DNA from: Pogostemon cablin
Taxonomy: Eukaryota > Streptophyta > Magnoliopsida > Lamiales > Lamiaceae
Direction: 5' to 3'
Assembly: GCA_023678885.1 (NCBI GenBank)
Contig: CM042955.1
Span: 19,541,835-19,605,834 of the forward strand
DNA: 64,000 nt
Shown: positions 41,894 through 53,947 of the stretch, in pieces
Position numbering within the stretch: the first letter of the stretch is position 1
How the letters are laid out: every line of letters begins with the position of its first letter
Notes under the pieces: generated by a model
Databases searched by the model: none
Told to the model about the DNA's origin: nothing
The model's input: only the letters and a program-made list of their open reading frames with translations
Position numbers and translations under genes: made by a program

Positions 41894-44673
41894 TATGTAT
41901 TTTTAATAAATTAATTTAGTAATATAATAGTAAAAAAATATAAAGAAAATATATTAATTAAATTAATATGAATACATATTATTTTATAAATTAATATTTG
42001 TAAATTAATACATATTAATAATTAAAGAAAATTTATTAATTAGATTAATATATTTATTAATAGTGTGTTAATCATTTACATGTTTATAATGATTTCTTAA
42101 TTTATTTTATTTTATAATAAAAAAGTTCAACTATTAATATTAATTTTTTGTAAAACTAATTTGAGTACATCTATATCACTATATGGGGTATTATTCCATA
42201 GTAGATAAATAATTTTTTATTTTTTTTATATAAAATAATTATTCAATTTTTAAGATTAATATTTTATAATTGTCTTTTTTATTATCCCCGCATACATCAT
42301 TTTTTTATTTATATAATTAGTTTATATTATTTGAGAAATTGTAATAACCAATAAAATACAATAATAAATTAATCAATATATAATAAATATTTAATTCCTT
42401 AATATTAGATAAGTTAATTAATCCCTTAAAATTAACTAAAGTCTGATTGCATAAAAATTAATTAAAATTGTCCAGTATTATAAAAAATAACAATTAATTG
42501 TTTTTATTATATGAAATAATTATTCAATTTTTTAGATTTATATATTTATATTTTTTTAACGTTCTGAAATCCTAACATATATCACATTTATCTTCGTGTA
42601 AATTTTTGTTTAGAAATTGAAATATATAAATAACTAATAAAAATTATATGATAGTTAAAAAATATACGAAAAAATTAATATCATACTAATTGAATTATGT
42701 AATTAAATTAAATAAAATATGAAAATATTATTTGCATGAATATAAAAAATAAACTGTTAAAGATTATAGAACCAAGAATAAAAAGAATAATAACGATGTA
42801 TAATAAATCACAAAATAAAAATAAAAATAAAAATATTAAATTTGTAACATTGTTCTAATTCATTATTTTTAAAATATAATAAAATAATACAATTTCTACT
42901 TAAAATTATTTTTAGCAGTACTCATATTGCTGTCGTAAATAGTGTGTGAGTGTTTGGATCTTCTGTGTCACTTTAGTGTAACATCTCTTACTTCATTTCG
43001 TTAGATGATTAACATGTAGAAAAGAGGAGATAAACTATACCCTTAGTCAATGCTTAAACCCCTTGAGGTAAGGGATTGGATTTCTCCACCCCGCTACTTG
43101 TCATTCTCTGAAAGGATGTTATAGGAAATGTCAAACTAAAATGTCACATGACATTTCGTACTATGTGAAACATATTGTTAAAAAAAATTAAAAAGTAAAA
43201 AATCATTGAAGAAAAATATACAAAATCTTTAAAAAAAATCATGTAAAATTACAAATTTAACCCTTCACTCAAATAAGATCTATATCTTTAATTAATGCTT
43301 TGAATACCCTAATCACTTTCTAAACCCACAGCATAGAACATGTCTGCGAAATCTTCACCTTCCTCGTTGCTACTTTGCCGCCCGTCAATTCATGTTCAAA
43401 TTTGATAACAGCTTTCGTATTGTAAAGGTTGTGGCTTCTAGTGATCCGGGCCGCCACTCATGAACAATCATTTTGGTGGGCGGATTGCGATGAAAGCTCG
43501 TCATTTCCTACTATGGACTCGATGGTGATATTTTCCTACAGCTTAACATGCCTTGCATGAACCAAGTTGAATAATATCATTAAATTATTGTAAAATAATA
43601 AATACATTACCAAATTGCTATTTTTATATATAATTAAACAAATAATAAGGAAAAGCTTATTGGTATCTTCTCATATTTCTTCTTGTCTGTCATTGTCGAT
43701 GAAAAGTGAAAGAAACATGATTATTATCATGTTATTACATAATAAATATATACACTCTAAAATTAATATGTTTTAATAATAATTTAAAAAATTATTGAAG
43801 AAATGCTAATGGGATCCTCTCATCTTTCTCTGGATCGATGAAAAGTGGAAGGAGCAGGTTTGAATGAGGGGATATTGGGTGTATAAAGCAATTTGAAAAT
43901 ATTGAAGTGGGTATTGGATGTATAAAGTTATTTGAAAATATTAGAACATATACAAAGTACAGGGTTATAATTGTATAATAGCATTTTTAAAAAGTTATTT
44001 GAAAATATTAGAACATATACAAAGTACATGGTTAGAACTGTATAATAACATTTTTAAAAAATTCGAATACTCTCAGCAAATTAAGTTTGGGTGACAATAT
44101 CGCCGCCCTTAAGAAAAATGATCCACACCAATCAATGAATTTTTTTTCAAAAAAAATTCAAAAGTAAAAAATCATTGAAGAATAATATATAGTAGAAAAG
44201 TAATAATGATTCAAAAAGTAGAAATAAGAAATATAATATCACAAAAATACCTTGATCTAATGTTCAATTAAAATATATATACGCACAAAACAAAATAAAT
44301 TAAATTAAAATTAAAATTAAAATTATATGATCTAAAAAGAGAGAAATGAAAAACAAAGTGTACCTAAACCCAATATTCTTTTATGATACAAAATTAAAAG
44401 AAAAGTGAATAAAATTTTGAAGAGAATTAATTTCAATATAGTTAAATAAGAAAAATAATATAAAAAAATAAAAATAATAAGAAAATAACATAGCACTAAC
44501 ATAGTTAGAGTAATATATCACATATGCATTAAAAAAAATTCACAAATAATATTATAAAGATGTTTCTCTCTCTTTTATTTTTAATAAATTATAAAAATAT
44601 AAATGCAAAAGTGTAATTGTGTATAATGGTAAAATTTTGATCTCATATTCTATTCAACTATATATAAACAAAA

Positions 44674-44710
<37 letters not shown>

Positions 44711-46113
44711 AATTAAAATAAAATTAGCATCGAATATAAATGACAATCATTTTTTTTTTAAATCGGTATTAATAGATGACAATTAAGAATGATCCACACT
44801 ATTCAAATATTTTTTTTATTTAAAAAGAATCGTTGAAGAAAAATATATAGAAGTAATAGTAAATTTTAAAAAGCAGAATTAAGAAATAAAATATCAAAAT
44901 AAACTTTACCATGTGTTCGATTTAAATATATACATGCTAAAAAAACAAAATATATTAAATTAAATTTAAATAAAATCAAAATTATATTAAATATTAATGT
45001 TAATCAATCTCTTGAAATCAACAACAATTGATTAAGTGAAGATAATCATGAAGAATGAGCTTCAATATTAAGGAAATCTCTTATTTTTAAAACATAAAAA
45101 GTCAACAAAAAAAATTATAAAAAAATATGCAAAATTATAATAGTAATCTAAAAAGAGACTGAAATGAAATACGAAGTGTATCTTGAAACCAATACCATTC
45201 AAATATGTATATACACTCTAAATTAATTAGTATTAAATTCTATTCAAATTAGCAATAAATATAAATTTTAATTAATATCCTTAAATAAGCATAAATTGAT
45301 GACACTCATAATAATTAAGAAAAATGTTAAAATAAAAGCCTACACATTAATATAATTAATTAAATAAGAAAAACTAAATATAATCAAATTAATCTCAAAA
45401 TTACATATCATCAACCAACAATTCTAATTATGCCATATCATCTAAAAAAACTCTCCAATAGATGTCTTTAGATTGTAGTATTGTGTATGGGTTACATTTG
45501 TTAAAAAAAAATAATAATAACAATAAAAAAAATAATGAAATCACTGAGGCTCAAAATAGTAAAAATGATCACACTTGCTTACCGAAGGGGGAAATTACTA
45601 CATTTCATAAAAGTTATTGCCTTAAAAAATAGGAAAACAATTTACAAATGTTTCGTATAGTACCTCTGAATTAATGCGCAATTTGTTTTGTACCTCTGAA
45701 TTATGAGCAATTTTCAGAGACAGTAGGAGTATAGTTTATAAAACTGAATAGTAGGGGAATTAAATTGATAAACATTAGACTTTTTTAATTCCTTATGCAA
45801 TCAAGGAAAAAAATTGTTGCTTTTTAATTGACAAAATACAAAATCGTGTTCATGTACACGTGATGTTTTATTTACTCTCCCAACTTCAACTTCACATTTC
45901 AAATAAAAAGAATAAAAAATTTTAAATATTATTTCCACAACATATTTTAATTACAAATTTACCATCCATCTTAACACACACAACAAACATACTTTACAAT
46001 TTGACATACACTTCTGTTAACCGAGTTCACATAATAAGTTGTGAGAACATTATTGGTTTATATTCTATTATACTTAAGGTTTAAATTTATTTTTTGAATT
46101 TAAAATATTTAAG
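41894..46113. other. Long AT-rich gene desert
   Basis: No intact ORF or RNA gene is seen. 43320-43560 is GC-richer and reads like a short, scrambled coding fragment (GGCTTCTAGTGATCCGGGCC and following). I could not identify it; a zinc-finger fragment of a mobile element is possible. A segment near 43890-44050 contains a duplicated TTATTTGAAAATATTAGAACATATACAAAGTAC phrase. An (AT)n run lies at 44678-44707. Confidence 0.45.
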
Positions 46114-46353
46114 GATATACTTATATGTGCAATTTCCAAATAGAGAGTATGATCGTAATGAGTGAATGAACATCAAAATTAAAAAATATGCATCGAAATG
46201 AAGGAAATATTGATCGTAATGAGTGAATGAGCGGATATACTTATATGTGCAATTTTCAAATAGAGAGTATTTACATGACACATGATTCACACTATACTCA
46301 TTCTTACTATTTATTACTACAAAATGGAGTACCAAATCACTACGAAATAAATT
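46114..46353. repeat. 120-bp tandem duplication
   Basis: GGATATACTTATATGTGCAATTT...CAAATAGAGAGTAT begins at 46114 and again at 46234, with a shorter GATCGTAATGAGTGAATGA repeat inside. Confidence 0.75.
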
Positions 46354-46589
46354 AAAAAGTACTCTTTATTAATATCCATACAAATAACAAATGTGAACTA
46401 TTAATTAATATTATACTATCTAATTGGTCCCTTTAAAATGTGTGTATTTATTTTTAACACGTAAATTAAAGATATAATATTTTAATCTATAGTAAGTAAT
46501 TATATTAATATTGTATAGAGACTCTATATAAATATTATTAATGTGTATGTCTCATCTATTAAAAAGGAAATACACATTTTGACAAATAC

Positions 46590-46705
46590 TTGTGTGAATT
46601 GGGTTCACGGTGTAAACTATATGGTCCCCTAATACCCTATGTTTTGTTAGGATTTAATTTAAAATGGGATAATATGGTTTATATCGTGAATCTAATTTAT
46701 AGAAG
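46590..46705. mobile_element. MITE copy, inverted relative of the 24.7-kb element
   Basis: It starts TTGTGTGAATTGGGTTCAC and ends GTGAATCTAATTTATAG. Read in reverse complement, the core TTTAAATTAAATCC...ACATAGGGTAT matches the cores at 24693 and 55720. Confidence 0.5.
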
Positions 46706-47832
46706 ACTAATCTCACACACTTTCATAAAAACTCGTAAAGACGTACGTACGGAACTACGGATAGAGCATATCCTAAACTTAATAACAACACGCTATGAAT
46801 TCCCTTCAAAGGAATTATATGTCTGTCCATATATATTGTGGACTCAAGAACAGCAAACTGTAGATTGTCTATAAGTCTATTACAACATCTTTTTAAATGG
46901 TTGATCGAGATGGCTTCCACGATATAAATTATTCTATGGAGTTTTGTTTCACCATAAAAGTTATTTTTTTTTAAAAATAATTATTTATAATTTATTTTGC
47001 TCATAATAATATTTATCCTAGAATTTAATATGAGTATAATTATAATTAAATTAAAAACAACATAGTTCCACACAAAACTAATCCCATATGATAGAACCTA
47101 TTGCGATCACTAATCTCCCTAAAATGTTAATTCTTTTTGGGAAATTAAAAAAAAAATTCATGACATTTTAATGTCTTTGCATCTTGATCATGATAGTATT
47201 TTAATTTTAAATACTCCCAATATTAACATTGAAGTTAAATAAAACGTAGCATTAATTACTAAAATAAAAATAATCCTAGTTAAATTGGAACATATAAAAG
47301 ATTTAACCATTTCACTTAATGATGTGTACAGATTTAACCATTTATTCTAATCTCAAATTATATACTCAATTATAATAAAAATGAATTTTTAATTAATTTC
47401 TAATTTAGTTTAAGATATGTTTGGCTATATATTCCCTCTCATTAAGTAACTCATATTTTACCTTTTTTTATTAATTAATTCCAATACTTATACACTTTTC
47501 TTATAAAAAAACATCAAAACAATACCAACTTTTAACATACAACTCAATAATTGTACACAATTTTTATTAAATTATTTTAAAAAAATCCCACTATTTGTAA
47601 ATATTCCAACAACTTTACACACTTTTATACATAAAAACAAAAATTTTAAACTCAACGCACAAAATACGTGCAATATTTCATGGAACGAATGAAGTATATT
47701 TTTTCATAAACTATTGAAATACTTATTTTTTAACTAGCCCATCACATCATCAATTTTTGAATCCGCCACTAATTTTAATTACATATATAAACATATTTTA
47801 CGTATATAACAAATATACTTTAAAACTTCTTA
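46706..47832. other. AT-rich intergenic DNA
   Basis: No gene is seen. A degenerate Stowaway-like pair may span 47430-47700 (TTCCCTCTCATTAAG ... GGAACGAATGAAG). Confidence 0.4.
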
Positions 47833-48206
47833 GAGCATCTCCAATAGGCTCTTCAAAATTTGAAGAGCATTTTCACAATATAAAGAGTAATTTTAATTTT
47901 AAAGAGTCATAATTTTTTTATGCTCCAACAAATTCTTTAAAATTTATTTTCCAATGTTAATTCATTACATTATTTTTTCTTTATTGATTGTTTAAACTAC
48001 TTCTATGGGGTGAAAACACTAATAATTAAATGCATTTAATGAAGTAATAAATTATGAAGAGTGATTTGTGCTCTTCAAATTTGAAGAATGAAGATGACTC
48101 TTTAATTAAAAAGTTAAAATAAAGAGTGGTTGAAACTTGTTTTTCTTGTATTTCTCCTTAAAATATGCATATTATTCCTTTTAAATGAGCTTTTGGAGGT
48201 GCTCTA
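47833..48206. mobile_element. MITE with GAGCATCTCCAA termini
   Basis: The left end GAGCATCTCCAATAGGCTC and the right end, read as reverse complement GAGCACCTCCAAAAGCTC, form an inverted repeat. TA lies on both sides (TTA left, TAC right). The interior is rich in CTCTTCAAATTTGAAGAG palindromes. PIF/Harbinger or hAT type is possible. Confidence 0.6.
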
Positions 48207-48670
48207 CACCCATTTCACAAGACACTTTATTGTTATTGATTGTTGATTAACATAAAAAATAATTAATTCATCGTGGAATCAAGCATTTTTTAGTCCCCCA
48301 AAATCTGATAAAAAAATAATTATTAGTCCCCCAAAAAATATTTAGAGTCTTGCTTGATAAAAATCTAATCAAAATTTATAATTTCAATATACAGTTCGAA
48401 ACATCATTAAATAAATAAAACGCGACAAAGGCAGAAGGTGAATACAAAACAAATGTGTATTAATACGAACATTTTGTCAGCTCATATTAAAAAATAATAG
48501 TATTCAGACAATGACAATTACATCATGTATGACGTAACTAAGCAAAATAACATGGTTTGTGTTAAAAAATAGAGATTGACTTAGGTGACCCGTGGTCATG
48601 GGTGACCACGGTCACTGAGGCCCGTTGGATCCATCGTATTTTAATACACACCATTGGATCAAAAAAATTA

Positions 48671-48958
48671 CTCCTCCGTCCCCCAAAGTATTTCACACTT
48701 TCCTTTTCCATCCGTCCCACAAAGTATTTCACACTTCACTTTTACTAAAAATGGTAATGAATACACTATAATAATACCTACTTTTTACACATATCCCAAC
48801 AAAATACTCACTTTTTCACACATTCCAATAACTTTACACACCTTTTTCATTAAATTAACTAAAATATTTTTTCTCTTTCTTACTTTATACTTAAAAAACA
48901 AATTTTTCTTAAACTCCGCGCACACAAATACGTGAAATACATCGGGGGACGGAGGGAG
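48671..48958. mobile_element. Stowaway MITE nested near the left end of the candidate Pack-MULE
   Basis: The termini CTCCTCCGTCCCCCAAAGTA and (reverse complement) CTCCCTCCGTCCCCCGATGT are followed in both by TTTCAC. TA flanks lie at 48669-48670 and 48959-48960. Confidence 0.88.
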
Positions 48959-49272
48959 TAATTTTTAATTTAAAAGCTACCGGTTTTCCCTGTAAAAGTG
49001 GGAGGGTGTGATTATTTTGAAGAGAGAGAATGTGAGAGTGCGTTGTCCCAGTGCAGAGAGTACTTCCCTTCCCAAAAAACACGCAACTATACACCCTTTT
49101 CGATGCACCGACAACACACACACCACCTCCCCATTCTTCTCTCTCAGCATCCATTCCAAAATAAGAGTCCATTGCATAAGAGTCCATTTCTGCCACAATT
49201 GTGGATTCAATTTCATTTCTATACAGAGGAATTGAGTGAATTTGTGCGATATAAACGGCGTCGGAAAATTTG

Positions 49273-49845
49273 ATGACGATGGAGCAGCCATGGATGCTCC
49301 GCCCTACAATCGCCGTCGATGCTTGGATTTCCGACATCTTCACCAAGGAAAACGACACTCTAACGAAGGCACTGCAGAAGTCGTTCTCGGCGACGCCCTC
49401 CGACGCCGACGCCTACTCCGCCGAATTGGTCGAGTCTCTCTTCGTGCAGCCGGCACCGCTTCAGACGCTGACTCCTTCCGGCGGCTCCGAGAATGAATTA
49501 GCTCAGCTGTAGAAGCTGCGCCGCGGTGGCGTTGCGAGCGTCGAAGCGCGCGATCACGACGTTTATCACGGCGGATCCAGCCAATTTCCGGCAGATGGTG
49601 CAGCAGGTGACCGGCATGAGGTTCGGCGGCTTGAACGGGCATCTGCCGGTGGCGACGATGGTGAAGCCGGAGCCTCTGAGGACAATCCACCGGCTTCAGA
49701 CAAGCAGCGCCCTGCCGACGATCGACGCGCCAAAATTCTTCAACGACGGCTCCGTCTCTGGTGGCGCAGCCGTACACGCCGTCGGCGGTTACAGCGGGGC
49801 TGGACTTCGACAGTTCCGACTCTGGAGTCGTGGGGAGTGATGTAG
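49273..49845 (+). pseudogene. VQ-motif protein gene copy, frameshifted
   Basis: VQ proteins are small plant regulators that bind WRKY factors or act in defence and growth signalling. The N-terminus MTMEQPWMLRPTIAVDAWIS starts at the ATG 49273 in one frame and runs to TAG at 49510. The VQ core (DPANFRQMVQQVTG) lies in a second frame from about 49502. QPYTPSAV and GLDFDS follow in a third frame from about 49765. The C-terminal PTLESWGVM and its TAG (49843..49845) return to the first frame. All parts are in family order, so this is a complete single-exon gene copy broken by three indels. It sits in the candidate Pack-MULE, with a leader-like region before it (49000-49270). Confidence 0.85.
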
Positions 49846-50159
49846 TTAAGGAGAAAAGCGTGAGGACTGCACATAGTTGCAACCAATTTTCTGGCCCTTT
49901 TTTCCGTCAATGGATAGGAGAAGAAGCATATTTCACTGATTCTCATTTTGGGAAGAGAGATATTGATTAGTTTGAGATCAATTTTGACTTTTCAACATGC
50001 TCCTCACATGATTTGCTCTCCACTTTGGATCAACAACTCAATTCCTTCAAAACTATTAACTTGCCCTCAAATTTCATTATTGAATTTGGGCTTTATGGCA
50101 ATTAATCCCATAAATTTACTTTGGCTATTTATAAAATTTTAGATTTTTAATGTAAATAA

Positions 50160-50679
50160 AAAAAATATTACCCTCTAACCCTACCTCCACGCCCCTCCAA
50201 AAAAAAAATTTTATATAAAATTTTAAATTTTAATATTTAAATAATAAAAATATTATCATCCAATCCTACCACTCTATTCATCCACCCATCCCAAACCCCC
50301 CACACCATCTCCTCCACCCATCAAATTTTTTTAAAAATTAAATTAAATTTTAATGTAAAAAAATAAAATCTAAAATTTTATTTAAAAAAAAAATTATTTG
50401 GGTGGAGTGGGGGTAAGGGGGTGGTAACTGGTAAGGCCGTAAAGTTTTATAATTTTTTTTTTTAGTGCGGGGAGAGGGTGGTGGTGGTGGTGGTGGTGGG
50501 GGTAGAGGGGGTGGGGTGGCCCCGAGGGTGGGGGGTTAGGCTGTAAAGTTTTATAAATAAAAAATAAAAAAATTTGGGGTGTGTGGCGGGTGGCCCAGAG
50601 GAGGTGGGAGTTAAGCTGTAAAAATTTTATAAAAAAAAATTTTTTTTTTGGGGGGCTCTTTTGGGGAGCGGGGGTGGGG

Positions 50680-50680
<1 letters not shown>
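50160..50680. repeat. C-rich then G-rich foldback-like block
   Basis: The left half (50160-50330) has C-rich clusters between A/T runs. The right half (50390-50680) has G-rich clusters (GGTGGTGGTGG, GGGGTGGGG) between matching AATTTTTTTT/TTTATAAAATT runs. Together they form a loose giant inverted repeat. In the right half a unit ending GTAAAGTTTTATAA recurs about three times. Strong G-quadruplex potential is likely on the plus strand. Confidence 0.55.

Positions 50681-50683
<3 letters not shown>

Positions 50684-50719
<36 letters not shown>
50684..50719. repeat. (TA)n microsatellite
   Basis: A run of about 18 TA units directly follows the G-rich block. Confidence 0.9.
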
Positions 50720-50722
<3 letters not shown>

Positions 50723-51360
50723 TATTTAATTTTTAATTTTATATATTAATATATCGATTACCCAACAATGAAAAAATTTCAAATGATAGGGTTTCAGTGA
50801 ACATTTGAAATTCATTAAAAACAACTAAAAAAATTTTCAAAATGAAATCCATGATTTGAAATTTATTGATTTAAAATTTTAGATTTATAAATCCATTGAT
50901 TTTAAGTGCGATCAAACATATAGGAGGAATTTGAGGAAAGGATTTATAAATCCCTCTTCAAATCCTCTCATCCAAACACAACCTATAATAATTAAACTCT
51001 ATTTTTATATTTTAATATTCTATCTTTTGTTCTATTTTGTAATCATCTTTTTATTATTATTATTTTTTATCTTTTATAGATTCTACTTTCATTTATAATC
51101 TACTCTAATTGATTTTGTGTTTTATACTTTTATATGATCTTATATGTAGATTCAATCATTCTCCTTAAAGGTATCATTATATTTTTTAATGTATTTTTTT
51201 TTCTCTTCGATTTTTGTGTTTTTTTTAATAATTTTATAAACTCTATTGTTATAATTTAATTAATTTTATCGTCTTTTATATTTTTTTTTTTGATGTACTA
51301 ACTCATATCCACATGGCATTTTTTTTTTAATTTCAGTATCATCAAAACTATACTACACTC
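50720..51360. other. AT-rich noncoding DNA inside the candidate Pack-MULE
   Basis: No ORF, RNA gene or clear repeat was recognised here. Confidence 0.5.
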
Positions 51361-51362
51361 TC

Positions 51363-52095
51363 TCTCACACACAAACGCGCACCAATAATTGAAGACCGAG
51401 TTCAGGTTTCATCCCCTCCGCGACAACAGCGCCATCACTTCTCCCTGCATCACCGCCCCCTCCCTCTCCCAAATTCGCCGGCTGGTTCTACAGCGCTCTC
51501 ACCCGCAGAGGCTTCTCCGCCGTTCTTGGGAACGCAAACTCTAGATTCCTAAATCTCAAATCAGCCCAGTTCCTCAAACGACACCGAGGATGATTTGGAC
51601 GATGCGGTCATTGCATTCGATTCAGCGGACGATATGGGAAAAGACCAATTTCATGGCGATATACTGGAGACCTCAGACCGTCCTCTCGCACGTGCCGTTA
51701 GTTCATCTCGTTCACAGAAATGCACTCTACCTTCCTTCATGTCCTCTACTTCTACACTCTTCAAAGAATTCCTCTGTTACTCGTCTTCCTTCCCATTCTC
51801 TTTCGCTTTTGACTCGGCGGCGACTCAGGTGGTAGCGGCGGCCGCCGCCGCTGCATTTTCAACCTCATGGCTTCCTCAAGACTCTTCTGCCCGTGAGCCA
51901 TGGCCATTGACGAGGGCTCCACTTCTCTTCATGTCTCTCTGCTTTTCGATCTTCAGCCTCACAATTATCCAACCCGATCCACCAGCTTAGAGTCCGTTTC
52001 TTCGTCGGATTTATCTTCATGTTCCTCAGAAAACCCCATCTCTTCTCCTTCCTATTTGTGCTCCATGATTGAAGAATTAAGTTTTTCAATTTGAT
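51363..52095 (+). pseudogene. Unidentified coding-like fragment within the candidate Pack-MULE
   Basis: This is GC-rich, codon-like DNA in an AT-rich setting. It begins with a leader-like CT-rich run (CACTCTCTCTCACACACAAA). One frame reads PKFAGWFYSALTRRGFSAVL up to a stop near 51595. The next frame (51595..51990, no ATG at its start) gives a Ser/Ala-rich protein with an eight-alanine run. I recognise no domain. It looks like one or more captured host exons that have decayed. No intact gene is claimed. Confidence 0.4.
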
Positions 52096-52330
52096 TTAAA
52101 GTAGGAACAACAATTTGATTTAAAGTAGGAACAGAGTGTTCAAATGATTAAAATGGTGAGATAAAAAATGGTGAGGGCACTCTATTAGTACGAAGCCTGA
52201 CACGCCAATATTATTGCTTTTCAGAATAAGAATTCTGCATGCGGCAGCTTTTTTGTCCCTCAAACTTGTAACCGGCCAAGAATGGGGTTTTGGGTGACCA
52301 CGGTTCACCCAATAATCACCCTAAAAAATA

Positions 52331-53375
52331 ATAAGAAATAATAATAATAATTTAGTTTAGTTTATTCTCTAGTAAGCAATTTATTTAATTATTTGTCTTT
52401 TACTTTTTGTACTTTTATGCATGTGATGTCAAAACACAGAAAAATAATACAGATATATATAGGTAAAAGAATCGTTAGGTGAATGAACAATCTTTTTCTA
52501 ATAATTACACTTTACTAGACTTTAAGAAAATGGCTCAACCAAAATCTTTTCTTAATACATAAGAATAATTCATTGCTCTTTTAACTTCCATTGACTTTTT
52601 GAAAAGCATATAAAAACATCATCTTATCTGAATGCTAAAAGTTTAGAATTTAATTTGATTTTCACACATACACACATATAATATAAATATGTATATATAT
52701 ACTATTTATTTCTTAAATTAAATAACTTATAATCATTATTTAAATTTTTATTGAAGAAATATTGTTTATGTTTATGTCATGTTCAATCATTTATAAGCCA
52801 TGCAAGAATAATATACAATTAAATAAGATAGTCTTGTGTGAAATGTGAGGTGATATAAGAGTGCTTTTGGTCATGCTGATATTTGATACACTATTGATTT
52901 ATGTTGTTGACAGATTTTAAGTTCTAACACAATTTCACAAAATAGATAGCTTTATGATGTGAACTTACAGAATGCGTTAAATTCTAGTTCAGACTTGAAA
53001 ATTCAAAAATGATGATTTACCTCAAATATCATTCTATAGATATCCAGAACAAACATAAAATTAATAATAGATAAAAAGAATAAGTGGAGTTAAATATAGG
53101 ACTTTACTTGCAAAATAATTACTATGTCTTAGTGGTGCTTACAATTCCAACATATTGTTTCCAAAAAGTAAAATGACATTGCTTCGGCATGTGTTGCATC
53201 CCACGTATGAAGGCTTCGATGAACTAAGAGATTATAAAACTTAATTGCTCTATACATGTGACTTAAAATGATACTCAAATATAAGTAGCTAGGATGCATA
53301 AGATGCAAACATATGTAACAAATGATGAATGATTTATTTATAGGTATCAATCCGCTCATGTTGATGTTCCTAAAA
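52331..53375. other. AT-rich intergenic DNA
   Basis: No coding sequence was recognised to the right of the candidate Pack-MULE. Confidence 0.5.
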
Positions 53376-53386
53376 CTACCTTCAAT

Positions 53387-53934
53387 CAGTGAAGGAGGGA
53401 CATTAGGACTAGCATTGGCCCCCCTGAAAATTTGAGAATACTTAGGTATATAATAATAAAGTTTGTAGAATTTAAGTTGGCACGGTGGTTATCAAAAAAA
53501 TTTCTCATCTCATTGGTAGGGAGTTCGACTCCTTTCAAGAGCACTTTGTCGTTTTATTTTATTTTTTTTAATATATTTATTTTTTACTTCTTTCTTTTTA
53601 ATTTAATTATTTTTCTCTTTTTATATATAATGATAATATATAATACATTGTTTCATAAAATTATTTATACTATACTCTATTCATTTATTTGTTTCATAAA
53701 ACTTAGAAATTACATGTACTTTAATTTTAAATATGCAATTATTTTTAATGCATATTTATGTACTTTATTTTTTATTTAAAAATATCAATTTATTTTTTAA
53801 AAAAATCAATAAAAATTCGTACAAAATTTAAATTTTCTTAAACTACATAAACGATTTCACAAATAAAACGGAAAGAGTATATTTTTTCTTTTAATACTAT
53901 TTTGGCCCCATGAGCTCAAATCCTGGCTCCGTCG
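53387..53934. mobile_element. Short MULE-like element containing a tRNA-like segment
   Basis: An 11-bp repeat CTACCTTCAAT flanks it (53376..53386 and 53935..53945), of which 9 bp could be the duplication. The ends are imperfect inverted repeats (CAGTGAAGGAGGGACATTAGG left; AGCGACGGAGCCAGGATTTG right, reverse complement). Inside, an A-box-like TTGGCACGGTGG (about 53477) and a B-box-like GAGTTCGACTCC (53521..53532) look like a tRNA or SINE head. No ORF of its own. Confidence 0.55.
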
Positions 53935-53947
53935 CTACCTTCAATAA

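Larger units (their letters stand above)
48572..52321. mobile_element. Candidate Pack-MULE (3750 bp) carrying gene fragments
   Basis: An identical 9-bp direct repeat TAAAAAATA lies at 48563..48571 and 52322..52330. At the same distance inside each repeat the ends are inverted relatives: positions 10-27 read TTAGGTGACCCGTGGTCA on the left and TTGGGTGAACCGTGGTCA on the right (reverse complement), 16 of 18 identical. A 9-bp duplication is characteristic of Mutator-like elements. No transposase is inside. Instead there is a VQ-protein pseudogene (49273..49845), a coding-like GC-rich fragment (51363..52095), a G/C-skewed repeat and a nested Stowaway. Caveats are that the outer 9 bases of the ends match poorly and the duplication is AT-rich. 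Confidence 0.62.

Noticed and set aside
43320..43560. GRF-type zinc-finger gene fragment
   Set aside because: The resemblance is limited to a few residues across broken frames; not enough to call.
49340..49882. 180-codon minus-strand frame
   Set aside because: It is antisense to the VQ pseudogene in GC-rich DNA and has no ATG-led homologous protein.
51595..51990. 131-codon frame as an intact gene
   Set aside because: There is no ATG at its start, it has low-complexity Ser/Ala content and no domain, and it sits inside a candidate gene-capturing transposon.
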